A DNA stretch of 64,000 nucleotides from Glandiceps talaboti (GCF_964340395.1 NC_135554.1:8410475-8474474), one strand, 5' to 3'; shown: positions 35,762 through 48,182, numbered from the stretch's first letter. Numbers and translations are program-made. Notes: generated by a model not told the origin, from the sequence alone.

Positions 35762-37999
35762 CGATCGGGTCGACAAAAACTCACTGACCTCCCCCCTTTG
35801 ACCTCTGGCGCTGAGGGAGTCCTTGGGGGTTGTCGTCCTGACAGATCGGGAGGTTTTTTGTTTCTATTAAGGCAACTTTTAGGTTATTCATAACCTTTGA
35901 GGTAATATTTCCCAGCTTTGAAAAGCTAACGTAAATGTAAGTTTTAAATGAGTTTCCCATGTCACATAAAAATGGGCCCGTAAAATTGGTACAGGGACAT
36001 TATTAATATTGCATGTATAGTATAGTCACCGGTATGTCAGAGAACTTTAGGTGGTCATACCTAGGGTATAACAGAAACTGGAATCTGATGAGATGTGGTG
36101 ATTTGTAGTGTCAATAACATGACGAGTAGAACAATTTAGATTAATTTCATTTATAAACTATCTATGAAAATTGCCATTACGAAACCTTCAAGTTTGCCCC
36201 AAACTGCAATATAAGTAAACCATTGATTGTGAAACAGCCAAGCATTTACATAACATGTTCTGTAACTAGTGTGGTAGCTAGGTAATACATGTATATGTAT
36301 ATGTATAGTTATGTTTGAAGTTATAAGTAATATTAAAGAATTCATGTAAGAAACAGGGACAAGAACAAATATTGACATGTACCACATTTCAGACAAGGCT
36401 ATATGCCATTGTAGAAAGGATTTTTTTCTTCAATCACAATTTAAAACACAATGACCACACAAAAACACAATAAAACACAATATCCACCTAAAGTTCTCTA
36501 ACATACCGGTGACTTTATTATACATATATTAATGCCCCTATACTAATGTTACATGTCTATTTTATGTGATATAGGAAACTCATTTAAAACGTACATTTAC
36601 GTTAGCTTTTCGAAGCTTGGAAATATTACCTCAAAGGTTATGAATAACCTAAACATTGCCTTAGTATCTCAAGCAAAAAACTCCATATCTGCCAGGGGGA
36701 AAACCCCAAGGACTTCCTCACCCCCAGAGGTCACTCATGCATTCAACCAACAATCAGATGCACCAACAACCTTTTTACTGTCATAATGGTATTAAACTTT
36801 TCTTAAATATTTTCACCCTATTCTAATTTGAGATGATATTGTCTTTTCAAGATGTGAAATGTTTGCCAAGATAGTCTAAAATTGCCTTAATCTCCAAATC
36901 TCCCCTACCAATGATACTACCATTAGATTTGCTGACCTTTACTACATGTATATAATGATGCCATTTAACTTTTTAAGAACATATTTCAACCCTTAGTGTA
37001 AGTTATAAAGAATAGTTTCTGATACTTGCTCTCTTGTAAAGCATGGATTAAGTTATTGCTTGAAGGGTCTAAATAGTGTAAATATTGGCTATAAGAGTAA
37101 AATTCCTCCAGGGCTTCTAGAGGGAGACCCCCTCAGACCCCCCCCCCCCCCCGCATGAGGTGGACATATCCCAGTCTCAAGCTCTTCCGCTCTTACTGTC
37201 AAGATGCTATCAAAGTATATTTCAAAAGTATTTCAACCCTATGTAGTTGTTTTTTACATGTTGGTGTTGTCTTGTAAGGCTTGGAAATTATTGTCTGAAA
37301 GGGTCTGAATAGTCTCAAAATTGAGGGGAAAAACCTCCAGGGGTTCTAGGGGGAGACCCCCTTGGAACCTTCCTCCCCCCCCCCCCCATGAGGTGTACAC
37401 ATCCCAGTCTCAAGATCTCCCCCTACCTCTTACTGTCAAGATCCTATCAAACTATATTTCAAAAATATTTCAACCTTATGTAGTTGCTTTTTACATGTTG
37501 GTGCTGTCTTGTAAAGCTTGGAAATGATTTTCTAAAAATGTCTGAATAGTCTCAATATTGACTTTTCAGAGTTAAAAACCTCCTGGGCTTCTAGGGGGAG
37601 ACCCCCTAGGACCCCCCATGACAGCTGTACATATTCCCTTCTCAAAGCTTTCCCCCTACCTTTCACTGTCAAGATGCTATTAAACTCCTTTTCAAATATA
37701 TTTACCCTGGGTAGTCAATAATTATAATTATGATAGTGCTATATAAAAACCCGGGATCTTATAAAGTAGATGCAAGACAGTCAAGCAGTCCACACTGAGT
37801 CACGATCAAAAAATACCTGTCACTCATGCGAATATCATATATGGGGGGGGGGGGGGTCATCATGTTTTAGAATTAAGTGATAGGGGGGTCAGCCTGTTTT
37901 GGGTTTTACAGATAGGGGGGGTCAGTGACTTTTTGTCGGCCCGATTTAAGAATCCACCGCCCCCCCCCCCCCCCCAGGCTGGAGAAACTGACCGGTCCC
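35762..37999. mobile_element. Foldback derivative of the TIR element, copy 2
   Basis: The left part (35766-36480) matches copy 1 in direct orientation. It carries a truncated left end (GGTCGACAAAAACTCACTGACC) and a jump to the sequence equivalent to 17560-18240. The right part (about 36490-37999) matches copy 1 in reverse, from about 17770 back to 16267, ending GAGAAACTGACCGGTCCC then TA. The piece near 35850-36070 is therefore inverted at 36493-36720. The right arm also carries 4 copies of a ~240-bp subunit with CCTCCAGGGCTTCTAGGG and TGTCAAGATGCTATCAAA. The open frame at 36151-36396 (-) is shared with 17964-18215 (-), but its product resembles nothing known. Confidence 0.65.
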
Positions 38000-38479
38000 T
38001 AAGAAAAGCTGAGAAGGGCTTGTTTCTAGGAATCCAATGAAAAGATGATTGAAAGGAGGAAAAGGAGAGGCAAAGAAACATGAATTCAAAGATGATTTTT
38101 TATTTATATACTTTTTTAAATCGACCGACCGACCAAAATTTTCCATGGAAAAAAACAAAAACATTTTTAAACATTAGGATCACCCCTACACACCAACCTT
38201 GGTGACACCAGGTCGAATAAATAATAGTGGGTGTCTTTGCGATTTCTTAGCTTTATAATGTTATTCATGTTTTTATCAGATAACATCTCTAGTTGATAAA
38301 GTTTTAAATCAAAACTATCGTCTTCTCTGTCTCTTTGTAGCTTACCAACTTTGAATTAATTAGTGCACAGTTAATATCCTTGATCAAACTGGTAGGCTAT
38401 TTGGCAAATTACTAGTAACATATTTCCATAACCAGTGTAAATATCTACTAACTGACAAATGGTAATACACCAACCGTTA

Positions 38480-39238
38480 GTCGGATTGGTAGATGTCAGT
38501 TAGTGAACTATAAGACTTTTTAAGTTAACGTGAATGTTGGTGGCGCTATACTACTGAGAACGCATGAACGTACGTATAAAACATCTTGGTAATATAATTT
38601 TGTGTACAATGTATCTGGATGCGTAATTACCAAGTTGCGGCAAACATTAAACGCAAGACGCACATAAAGACCACCATGCAAATAAACAATAAACAGAGGA
38701 TACATTGCATTTATTAATCAAACGTTAATACATGTCAACACAATATACTAGGAAATTCCCTTTCCCTGTCTATCTTTCTGTGTAAAGACTTTTTAAGTTT
38801 TACTGTTCGTCACCGTGGTCTCTGCATGGACGTACGAGTGGGGTGGGGTGCACGGGGGTGGGGTGGCACAAACAATAATTACGTAATCAAACGCTATATA
38901 CATAATATATAACTGTCAGTCAGTCGACGTAGGAAGATTACGCAGTGGGGTTTGACCTTTACTTGCACACGACAGCGCATGACAGAACTGGTAACGCTCA
39001 TGACTGTACCAGACACAGGAGTTGCTAATGATACTCGCAACGCATAGATCTGGTACTCGAGTAGTACATGTCTGCACCAGTCACTCTTCAAAAAAACTAC
39101 ACAAAACTTTGATGACGCTCTTTGACGTAACAGCAGATTTTGTATGACGCGAAGTGACGTTTGCGCAAGAGAGCACATATTTACTGAAGGGGAGCTAGGG
39201 ATGCTAAAATATCGCCTACAAGAGAACGTCATACATGT
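38480..39238. promoter_or_regulatory. CpG-dense segment with clustered TGACG motifs
   Basis: Nearly 40 CpGs occur in 760 bp. TTTGACGTAAC, TATGACGCG and GTGACGTTTGCGCAA lie within 40 bp (39122-39165), like clustered CRE/ATF sites. The segment lies 0.5-1.3 kb upstream of the exon at 39774. An internal promoter for a form lacking the RWD domain is possible. The - strand open frame at 38894-39232 shows no known motif. Confidence 0.3.
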
Positions 39239-39239
39239 T

Positions 39240-39622
39240 GACTAAATAAGTTATCGAGGAGCCAAAGAAGTTGTCGAGGCGAGTCAAATAAGTTGTCGAG
39301 GAGCCAAAGAAGTTGTCGAGGCAAATAAGTTATCGAGGAGCCAAAGAAGTTGTTGAGACGAGTCAAATAAGTTATCGAGGAGCCAAATAAGTTGTCGAGA
39401 CGAATCAAATAAGATGTCGAGTTGCCAAATAAGTTGTCGAGACGAATCAAATAAGATGTCGAGTTGCCAAATAAGTTGTCGAGACGAATCAAATAAGATG
39501 TCGAGTTGCCAAATAAGTTGTCGAGGCGAGTCAAATAAGATGTCGAGTTGCCAAATAAGTTGTCGAGGCGAGTCAAATAAGATGTACATAATAAAGGCCC
39601 CAATGAAACGCCATATACAGTA
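39240..39622 (-). repeat. 42-bp coding-phase tandem repeat, inverted copy
   Basis: This is the reverse complement of the array at 10290-10592, including the leader (GCCCCAATGAAACGCCATAT at 39598-39617). It has about nine 42-bp or related units, with the GCCAAAGAAGTTGTCGAGG variants towards 39240. It is open for 136 codons on the - strand and 69 on the +. Confidence 0.85.
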
Positions 39623-39773
39623 GTTTTCACTATGAACATGTATGTATATATATCATATGACTTTGTAAGTTACAGAGTTTACAGTGTGAATCACTAACTT
39701 GAAATGAGTTTGTAAATTAATTATAGACTTTACCATGTGACTCACTAACTTATACATACATTTTTATCCACAG

Positions 39774-39998
39774 TATCTTTTAGATGCTCCCACCAGACTA
39801 ATGCTAAAGGATGTCTTGAATAAAGCTGTTAATCTCCATGGCAACAGTGGCAAAATCGCTTCTCCAGAAGTCTCAGACGAGGAAGATGGGATGGAGGAGG
39901 AAGATGAAGATTATGATCACGAAGCCATGATGATGTCAGATGATGACGACGACAGTACATTTACAACCAAGTGGGAATTAGACATTGCTAGAAAAAAG
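39774..39998 (+). CDS. UBE2Q-like RWD/E2-variant protein, visible exon 3 (RWD helix and acidic linker)
   Basis: The acceptor TTTTTATCCACAG ends at 39773 and the donor GTCAGT starts at 39999. The exon is 225 nt (75 codons, phase 0 to 0), residues 54-128. YLLDAPTRLMLKDVLNKAVN completes the RWD C-terminal helix. Residues from SPEVSDEEDGMEEEDEDYDH onward form a strongly acidic linker with MMM and DDDDD runs, and a KWELDIARKK helix closes it. UBE2Q1/Q2 also have an acidic stretch between their RWD-like and UBC domains, so the layout matches that family. A transcript starting upstream of this exon could use the methionine in TRLMLKD. Confidence 0.88.
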
Positions 39999-40856
39999 GT
40001 CAGTGACCCCACCTTTTGACGGAGTTTATTTTAAGTCATTTGAAAAAATGTGGTGGCTTAGTGTAAATCCTTTGTTTCACCTTTTTGTCCTTTCTCATAA
40101 AAATGCAGCACCTGAACCAAATGTCTCTGAAATTGTCAATTCAAATACTGACTGTGGTGTTTGATTTCAGGAGAGATGATGACTTGAGTTCAATGACCAC
40201 TTAGCCATGGTTACTCAGGAGACAGTTGCAATATTATAAAAGAGATGCAACGACATTAATATAATTACATTTTATACTAGACTAGTTCAATTGAGGGTTT
40301 TTTGGAAGCATTTTTTTTTTTTGACTTGTGAGTAAATAGTTTATAAACCCAGCTTGTGCCACATTAAACTGTACTTCTAAAAAAATGTAATATGGAGAAT
40401 TGTTGATTCATATTTGATGGAGCTCAGAGCAAATCTCTGATTTTAGTTTACAAATTTTGGAGATTCCTAAAGAAAGGATTATACATGTACATGTACATGT
40501 GCAGACAAAATTGATAGAAACACTGCAGATAAGATGAATCTAATATACAGTTATATGGACCACCAACAACTTGTGGTAAACCACCAAAACTCTCAAACAA
40601 GTGGGCTATATGGACCACTTATTTCAATAATAGTAAATTTAGAAGTGTGGTATATGTGGTCATTCCAGAAAGTGTGTTCCTGAGCTGTGTTCTGATTGGT
40701 CGTTGCTATGGATATGATTTGAATATTACTCTTTAATTTTGTAAAGTTAACATTGATTGGTTTATCCGATAGTGAATCGTGAATCATGAATCATGGGTAG
40801 ATAAAATAGTCATTTTGCCTGACACGTATCTTTACTAAGTTATTGTATTTTTTTAG
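39999..40856. other. Intron, no other feature
   Basis: Phase-0 intron of 858 bp with no large repeat. It contains ATGTACATGTACATGT at about 40483. Confidence 0.6.
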
Positions 40857-40956
40857 AAACGTTGGGCACAAAAGGAATCTGAAATACGTGAAGAAATGAA
40901 GAGGAGGAAAAGAAGAACAGCTGGTGGTGATGGCATGGAGCTGGACGTATTACAAG
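40857..40956 (+). CDS. UBE2Q-like RWD/E2-variant protein, visible exon 4 (basic helix)
   Basis: The acceptor TATTTTTTTAG ends at 40856 and the donor GTAAAA starts at 40957. The exon is 100 nt, enters in phase 0 and leaves in phase 1, residues 129-161. The peptide KRWAQKESEIREEMKRRKRR is a highly charged helix that continues the helix at the end of the previous exon. RRKRR could serve as a nuclear localisation signal. TAGGDGMELDVLQ follows as a flexible stretch. The charged helix between the acidic linker and the UBC domain could be a coiled coil, but I recognise no partner. Confidence 0.85.
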
Positions 40957-40989
40957 GTAAAAAAAACCAGTGTTTGCATTATTGTATAT

Positions 40990-41063
40990 GTGTGTGCATG
41001 TATATAATATGTGTATGTGTGTGTGTGTGTGTGTGTACGTACATACGGTAGTACATACATAAT

Positions 41064-41095
<32 letters not shown>

Positions 41096-41134
41096 CATAC
41101 ATACATACTTATAAAACATACATATACACATGCA

Positions 41135-41165
<31 letters not shown>

Positions 41166-41213
41166 ATACACACACAGACAGACAGACACACATACATACA
41201 TACATACATACAT

Positions 41214-41264
<51 letters not shown>

Positions 41265-41281
41265 TACATACATACATACAT

Positions 41282-41328
<47 letters not shown>

Positions 41329-41410
41329 TACATACATACATACATACATACATACATACATACATACATACATACATACATACAGACACAAACAGACAGA
41401 CATTGGTATT
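40990..41410. repeat. Compound microsatellite (GT)n-(TACA)n-(AATA)n-(CAGA)n-(AC)n-(TACA)n
   Basis: Blocks in order: GT near 41015-41036, TACA 41066-41108, AATA 41134-41167, ACAG/ACAT 41170-41215, CAGA 41215-41262, TACA to 41297, AC 41297-41322, TACA to 41383, CAGA to 41400. The long open frames that encode CMYV repeats are artefacts. Confidence 0.97.
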
Positions 41411-43870
41411 GGGTGTGTGTGTACATTTGTATAATGTGCATATGTCTGTCTTGTTGCCTTGTGTTTGTCACTGTTGTATATTTGTGTGTCTTTCCAAACC
41501 TGAGAGACATGATGTATGTTAACCATGTCTTTTCAACAATAATCACACACATTTTTTACTGGAGTGTGCTTCTGAAAATACAAACTTTCAAAAGATTCCA
41601 AATCGCCATATTTTCCCACGTATTTCATAACTTAAACTTACAGTAACTTACATAGACGATTTATAATCATATCATTTCCAAACATCTTTCTTAATTCATT
41701 AAAAATTTACTGGTGACAGATAGAAAGGTTTTATCACTATTCATCTTCTGGCTCATTATGACAAGGTGTCTAGTTTACTCTCTTGTCTGAATGAAGACAA
41801 GTATCTAGGAAATAATGTACAATTAGGTGTGTTGATATGACCTGGTCACTTCAATTGACAGACTAGTACCTGTATGTCACTAATAAGAAGGGGAAATAAC
41901 ACCTACGTAACACTGGCAAGTAATAAAGGTGATGATGATGAAGGGATCCAACAAAGTAATCTGAAATGGAAGTATCAAAGGACAATAATTCAAGTATGAT
42001 GAAAGCTTATCTGTACAAAAAGTTCAGTCTAAGTTATGGATTTAACTTAATATTGCACCTAAATTTACAATTAGCTCACCAAAGCTTTCACCAGGTATCC
42101 ACCATGGCTTCGTCAGTGTTTTCTGAAGTCACGAGGCATGTATGACTTCAGACAACAATTACATGTAAAATCTTGGCTGTATTACACCCAGTGTGCCCTC
42201 TCTTTAACTGACATACACAATTTCTAGTGACGCTCCAAAATTTCTTGTTCCCCTATCTCTGACTATGTGGTGACGACTCATAAGAAATGCAAAAATTAAT
42301 GTTCTCATTTTGACTCACAACAACAAAATTTGGCTGTCATTAGACGGCACACTGATTACACCCATATACAATGTAGCTTTCCTTAAATAAATATTCAAAA
42401 TATTAACCCTTTGATGTCTTGGTTTCTGTAACTCTATCTCATTATACCATAAATATGGATGCCAGGCTGTAAAGGGTTTAATAAACACTATCCGTAAACC
42501 AAAACTAGGGCTGTATAAAACTGTTAAATACTGATGTATGGAAAACCCCCCCCCCCACCACCACCACCACCCTCCTTTAGAATTATACACAGTTTTGACA
42601 AGGTTACAGAAATGTGACAAAATGTTGAAAGATTATAATCATTTCAAAATATGATGTCCTTGAATTAGAAGTTGTGGAACATGAATTCAATGGTGTCTGT
42701 CATAACAGCAAGTTATTTGAAAAGATAAAAACAAAATGAATGGGAAACCAATATTGTCCTTGTCTAAGAATTCTTTCAATATATTAAATGTGAATGAATT
42801 GCCACAAGCTGACAGTGATTGACATATAAAAAATCCTTGGGAGGAATTAAATTAGTCAACTTTTATTAAACGTTTGGTCTTCACATTTTGCCAAATATTG
42901 AGAATGAAGATGGAAATAAGAAAATTATCGAACAGTTAATGACAGAGATGAAAAAAACTGGATAATATTTTGATGTGTTGTATGGCATACAGTGTACATC
43001 CCCTCATTTGATATTTGTGAAGTGATATTGACATGTATGTACAAAGCTCTATGTAAGGTGGTTGATGGTATAATTGTGTGAAATTGGTTATAACACAACA
43101 GCATGGACAATCATACATTTGTACATCACCACATCACCATTTCTGAAATAATACTGAAATAAGTCCCCTGATGTCAATTCTGAAATTGCAATCCGACTCC
43201 CTATATTAACAGCGTAATAGAGTGCAGTCGAAACAATGCACTGGCAAAAGCAATTATGTGTGCTTGTCGGTCTCCATGGTGATGAAACCTAATACCCTAT
43301 TATGTTAGTTGTCCGTAATAGTACCAGTTAAGCAATCACGCGTACTCTCAAATAATGTCATTTATTCTTACGAAAAAAAATATCATTTTAATTGTTTACC
43401 TTGGTTTCACATTAGCAATGTTAGTGATATATTACCTCAAACTAATGTTGAACAATGTCTGATAGGATTTATGTGTATTACTAATGGATTTTTGAGTATA
43501 CATTAACAAAAAAGTGCATCCAACATCAAAATTAAGTACACAATGAAGGTCAAATCTGTTTAAACTGAAGGTCAAAACTATTGACACCAATCCAAGATGT
43601 TACACAGGTCATAAGAAAGAAAATGGGCATAATGTTTTTTGTACTTCTTCAGTTTCTGTATATTTATGATATGTATGATAAGCCAAGGGCAAGATAGAAT
43701 AGCACTCCTCTGCTTGACTGGCATATTGTTTCATCATGTAATGTTTGATGTACAGAATTTAAGATGTGTTCATGTTAAGATTGTAGTATCTAGTTTAACT
43801 TGGCATGCACAAGTATGGACGAGTGTTTGTGTTTGTCATTTTTTCTTCCGTAAGGAAGAGATATATTTAT
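41411..43870. other. Intronic stretch, no gene seen
   Basis: It includes a C10 then (CCA)n run at 42547-42573 and a Penelope-end-like block at 42068-42165, treated separately. The open frames at 43309-43506 and 43639-43941 show no motif. The latter ends in a GTCT microsatellite. Confidence 0.4.
42068..42165 (-). mobile_element. Possible Penelope/retroelement terminal block
   Basis: On the - strand: TCTGAAGTCA, an 11-base loop, TGACTTCAGA (a perfect hairpin), then CTGACGAAGCC, a short stem, and GGTGAAAGCTTTGG. Blocks of the form CTGAxGAAGCC...GAAA are typical of the ends of some Penelope-like and related retroelements. No coding part is attached. Confidence 0.3.
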
Positions 43871-43879
43871 GGGTGGAAG

Positions 43880-44530
43880 TCTGTGTGTGTGTGTGTGTCT
43901 GTCTGTGTGTCTGTCTGTCTGTGTCATCGTTTTCTCCATAACGGCTTGCTCAATTCAAACGAAATTTTGAAGACGTATTCCATAGGGTAATGGCAAGACT
44001 TGATTAGGTTTTGGTAAAAATCCTGTGAATATTAATGAGCAATTTACACAATTAATGATTTTCGGTAATTAGGCTATATCTCAAGAATGCACGCTTCATA
44101 TTCATTATAACTTGGTACACACATTTGCGATACCAAAGCGCACCTGTCCTGAAAATATTACTTATGTAGCTTTTAGTTTTGATAAGATATTGGCATATTT
44201 TCGGTACATCATACACACGATCGTCATGGCCATTAAAGGATCTGTGTCATCGTTTTCTCCATAACGGCTTGCTCAATTCAAACGAAATTTTGAAGACGTA
44301 TTCCGTAGGGTAATGGCAAAACTTGATTAGGTTTTGGTAAAAACCCTGTGAATATTAATGAGCAATTTACGTAATTAATGATTTTCGGTAATTAGGCTAT
44401 ATCTCAAGAATCCACGCTTTGAATCAAATTCATTATAACTTGGTACACACATTTGCGATACCAAAGCACACCTGTCCTGAAAAAATTACTAAAAATGTAG
44501 CTTTTAGTTTTAATAAGTTATTGGCACCTT
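43880..44530 (+). repeat. Dispersed repeat family B: ~320-bp direct duplication led by (GT/CTGT)n
   Basis: A GT/CTGT microsatellite (43880-43922) is followed by TGTCATCGTTTTCTCCATAA then CGGCTTGCTCAATTCAAACG. That block starts at 43921 and again at about 44247. The two copies agree through GGTAATTAGGCTATATCTCAAG and GGTACACACATTTGCGATAC. The layout (microsatellite head, then a unit that tolerates tandem copying) resembles family A, but the sequence differs. Confidence 0.8.
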
Positions 44531-45058
44531 TTCGATTGGCCACAAAAAAGAAAAAATAGTTTCTCGTCAGGAAATGTTGTCTAAAGTGGTACGATGATGC
44601 GCTTATTTTTTTTTTTACATTCTCAACAAATGTCACAGTACATGTTGTGGTTGGCCAGGAGATCACTAACAGCAATGAGCAAATAGCAATCAATGAGAAA
44701 AAATAACTTATTACATAATTATGTTCTGTTGTATTCCAACAATTGTCTGTAGGAACGACAATCTCAAAACTTTGCCCTTACGGAAGACATTCAGTTTACA
44801 TCTGGTATGATATTATGATAACAAGTCAGCATGGATCTTTCTCATTGTACAGTGAATATATTAATTATTATGTGAATGATATTTTCTCTTTGACAGCGGT
44901 AACAGTACAGGTTTTTATTTTATTTTTTTGCACCCATATGTATATATCTTTAAGTATATCATCAGTGTAACAATATTTATGGTGTGTGTATATGTCCAAT
45001 TGTAATATTCAGCCAGCAATAATGTGTTTTCTTCTTTCCATCACATTTTCATTCACAG

Positions 45059-45159
45059 CATCAGATCAAGAACAGGAACAAGCCAGGCAGATTTTCAGCA
45101 ACACGGCAGCCTCTGGAGTTCTGACGAATGATTTAGTGAAAATACTAGAATCAGAAAAG
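45059..45159 (+). CDS. UBE2Q-like RWD/E2-variant protein, visible exon 5 (linker to UBC)
   Basis: The acceptor TTTTCATTCACAG ends at 45058 and the donor GTAGGC starts at 45160. The exon is 101 nt, enters in phase 1 and leaves in phase 0, residues 162-195. SDQEQEQARQIFSNTAASGV followed by LTNDLVKILESEK fits the N-terminal helix of the UBC domain (the ASxRLMKELR position in UBE2Q). It lies just before the first beta strand in the next exon. There are no cysteines. The intron that follows carries three separate tandem arrays. Confidence 0.87.
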
Positions 45160-45239
45160 GTAGGCATGGCTAGGGTTTCAATATTTACCATAACCCATGC
45201 TGGATTGTGTTACTACAATGGCAAAACTGTGCCACGCTA

Positions 45240-45745
45240 CATGTATGTCTAAATATGAAGTATTGCAAACGTCCGAACATGGAATATGCACATATCCAAA
45301 TATGGAATATGGCACACTGTCCAAATATGAAGTATCTATAGCACATATTCAAATATGGAGTATGCACACAATCCAAGTATGGAATATGGCACAGTGTGTT
45401 CAAATATGAAGTATTAAATATATCCAAATATGAAGTATGCACACATCCAAATATGGAATACGGCACGTTGTCCAAATATGGAATATGGCACACTGTGTCC
45501 AAATATGGAATATAACACTGGCACACTATGTCCACACATGGACTGTGTCCCACCATGACCAAATATTGAGTATGACACACTTTATCCAAATACGGAATAT
45601 GTCCAAATATGGAACATGGCACACTACATCTATAAATATTGAATATGGTACAATACATTGTACATGTATGTCCAAATATGGACTATGACTGTTTATTTCC
45701 AAATATGGAATCATGTCCAAACAATGCATAAAATGTCCAAATATG
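45240..45745 (+). repeat. Degenerate minisatellite carrying CArG-box-like cores
   Basis: About 17 repeats of TCCAAATATGGAATATGGCAC-type phrases occur, with irregular spacing of 18-45 bp. At least seven contain an exact CCAAATATGG (about 45294, 45446, 45474, 45499, 45600, 45671 and 45699), which fits CC(A/T)6GG. Most of the others differ at one base. The open frames on both strands over it (PYLDIV / SKYGIW phrases) are artefacts of repetition. Confidence 0.85.
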
Positions 45746-46128
45746 AACAGGGCACACCATCTCCTAATAGAGGATGTAGCATTTTGGAAAATATCTAATC
45801 ACTTTCTGGTACTTGTACACTATTTTCACCTAGAAACTACAAGCTCATTAGATATGTACTATATAATATATTGATTCTTTTGAACATTTTGAATCTGTCA
45901 CATCCTATGATATTCATTTGAGACAGTCAAACACTTTCCAAGTCTACAAAGACATTGTGAGCAGTGAGCAAACCATGTGAACTGGTTACTTCAGTAATTA
46001 AAGAAAACACAGAGAAAGACAGTCGCAAAGAGCAGTATTGTAGGACAGACTGAACATGTATTTCACTGCTTTTGGATCGTTTGAAAAAAAAACGTGACTG
46101 AATTCTAACCTACGGTACTCTCACCAGA

Positions 46129-47892
46129 AAGTACACTAAATCTGGTTAGTCTGTCATAGAGTAGTGTTATTGAATGTCACTGTACACTAAGTCTGGTTAG
46201 TCTGTCATAGAGTAGCGTTATTGAATGTCACTGTACACTAAGTCTGGTTAGTCTGTCATAGAGTAGCGTTATTGAATGACACTGTACACTAAATCTGGTG
46301 TGTGATAGAGTAGCGTTATTGAATGTCACTGTACACTAAATCTGGTTAGTCTGTCATAGAGTAGCATTATTGAATGTCACTGTACACTAAATCTGGTTAG
46401 TCTGTCATAGAGTAGCGTTATTGAATGTAACTGTACACTAAATCTGGTTAGTCTGTCATAGAGTAGTGTTATTGAATGTCACTGTACACTAAGTCTGGTT
46501 AGTCTGTCATAGAGTAGTGTTATTGAATGTCACTGTACACTAAATCTGGTTAGTCTGTCATAGAGTAGTGTTATTGAATGTCACTGTACACTAAATCTGG
46601 TTAGTCTGTCATAGAGTAGTGTTATTGAATGTAACTGTACACTAAATCTGGTTAGTCTGTCATAGAGTAGTGTTATTGAATGTCACTGTACACTAAGTCT
46701 GGTTAGTCTGTCATAGAGTAGTGTTATTGAATGTCACTGTACACTAAATCTGGTTAGTCTGTCATAGAGTAGTGTTATTGAATGTCACTGTACACTAAGT
46801 CTGGTTAGTCTGTCATAGAGTAGCATTATTGAATGTAACTGTACACTAAATCTGGTTAGTCTGTCATAGAGTAGTGTTATTGAATGTCACTATACACTAA
46901 GTCTGGTTAGTCTGTCATAGAGTAGTGTTATTGAATGTCACACGCTAAGTCTGGTTAGTCTGTCATAGAGTAGCGTTATTGAATGTCACTGTACACTAAA
47001 TCTGGTTAGTCTGTCATAGAGTAGCGTTATTGAATGTCACTGTACACTAAGTCTGGTTAGTCTGTCATAGAGTAGTGTTATTGAATGTCGCTGTACACTA
47101 AGTCTGGTTAGTCTGTCATAGAGTAGTGTTATTGAATGCCACTGTACACTAAATCTGGTTAGTCTGTCATAGAGTAGCGTTATTGAATGTCACTGTACAC
47201 TAAGTCTGGTTAGTCTGTCATAGAGTAGCGTTATTGAATGTCACTATACACTAAGTCTGGTTAGTCTGTCATAGAGTAGTGTTATTGAATGTCACTGTAC
47301 ACTAAATCTGGTTAATCTGTCATAGAGTAGCGTTATTGAATGTCACTATACACTAAGTCTGGTTAGTCTGTCATAGAGTAGCGTTATTGAATGTCACTGT
47401 ACACTAAATCTGGTTAGTCTGTCATAGAGTAGTGTTATTGAATGTCACTGTACACTAAATCTGGTTAGTCTGTCATAGAGTAGTGTTATTGAATGTCACT
47501 GTACACTAAATCTGGTTAGTCTGTCATAGAGTAGCGTTATTGAATGTCACTATACACTAAGTCTGGTTAGTCTGTCATAGAGTAGCGTTATTGAATGTCA
47601 CTGTACACTAAATCTGGTTAGTCTGTCATAGAGTAGTGTTATTGAATGTCACTGTACACTAAGTCTGGTTAGTCTGTCATAGAGTAGTGTTATTGAATGT
47701 CACTGTACACTAAATCTGGTTAGTCTGTCATAGAGTAGTGTTATTGAATGTCACTGTACACTAAATCTGGTTAGTCTGTCATAGAGTAGTGTTATTGAAT
47801 GTCACTGTACACTAAATCTGGTTAGTCTGTCATAGAGTAGTGTTATTGAATGTCACTGTACACTAAGTCTGGTCTGTGATAGAGTAGCGTTG
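46129..47892 (+). repeat. 51-bp minisatellite, ~34 copies
   Basis: The unit is CTGTACACTAAATCTGGTTA then GTCTGTCATAGAGTAGTGTTATTGAATGTCA (51 bp, landmark TCTGGTTAGT at 46141, 46192 and so on). Copies are over 95% alike. Recurrent variants are AAATCTGG/AAGTCTGG, GTAGTG/GTAGCG/GTAGCA and CTGTAC/CTATAC. Stops occur in the unit, so it is not coding. Confidence 0.97.
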
Positions 47893-48182
47893 ACAGTTAC
47901 TCACAATCTAAAAGATTGCTATTTCGATGCGTGTGAGTGGCTGACTACTGCCTCTAGGCTACATTACATATACATGTGTGTGATTGCCCTTGATATAGCT
48001 TTTGTACTGGTTAAAAGACCAGGTAAATTATCAGCCTTTCTTTCTATTCGCTGTATTGAAACATTTCCACTCGCTTCTTTCCTATGAGAATTATTTTCAT
48101 CAATCAATGCTCCCTTAGTATTTCTATTGTTGATGTTTTTGTAAATGTGTATTTTTTGGTTGGGTGAATGAAGAATGCTGTG

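Noticed and set aside
36151-36396. Conserved - strand frame shared with 17964-18215
   Set aside because: Both lie in copies of the same TIR element. Shared descent explains the similarity, and the product matches nothing I recognise.
40979-41552. Open frames of 136-153 codons with CMYV/CLSV repeats
   Set aside because: They lie over a compound tetranucleotide microsatellite.
42068-42165. Active hammerhead ribozyme on the - strand (CTGACGA ... GAAA)
   Set aside because: The bases after GAAA (GCTTTGG) cannot pair with the stem beside the only nearby GUC, so stem III does not form.
45185-45729. 157-codon - strand frame with PYLDIV/PYLDTV phrases, and + strand SKYGIW phrases
   Set aside because: Translation of a degenerate minisatellite. 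Phrases appear in several frames, and there is no splice or start context.
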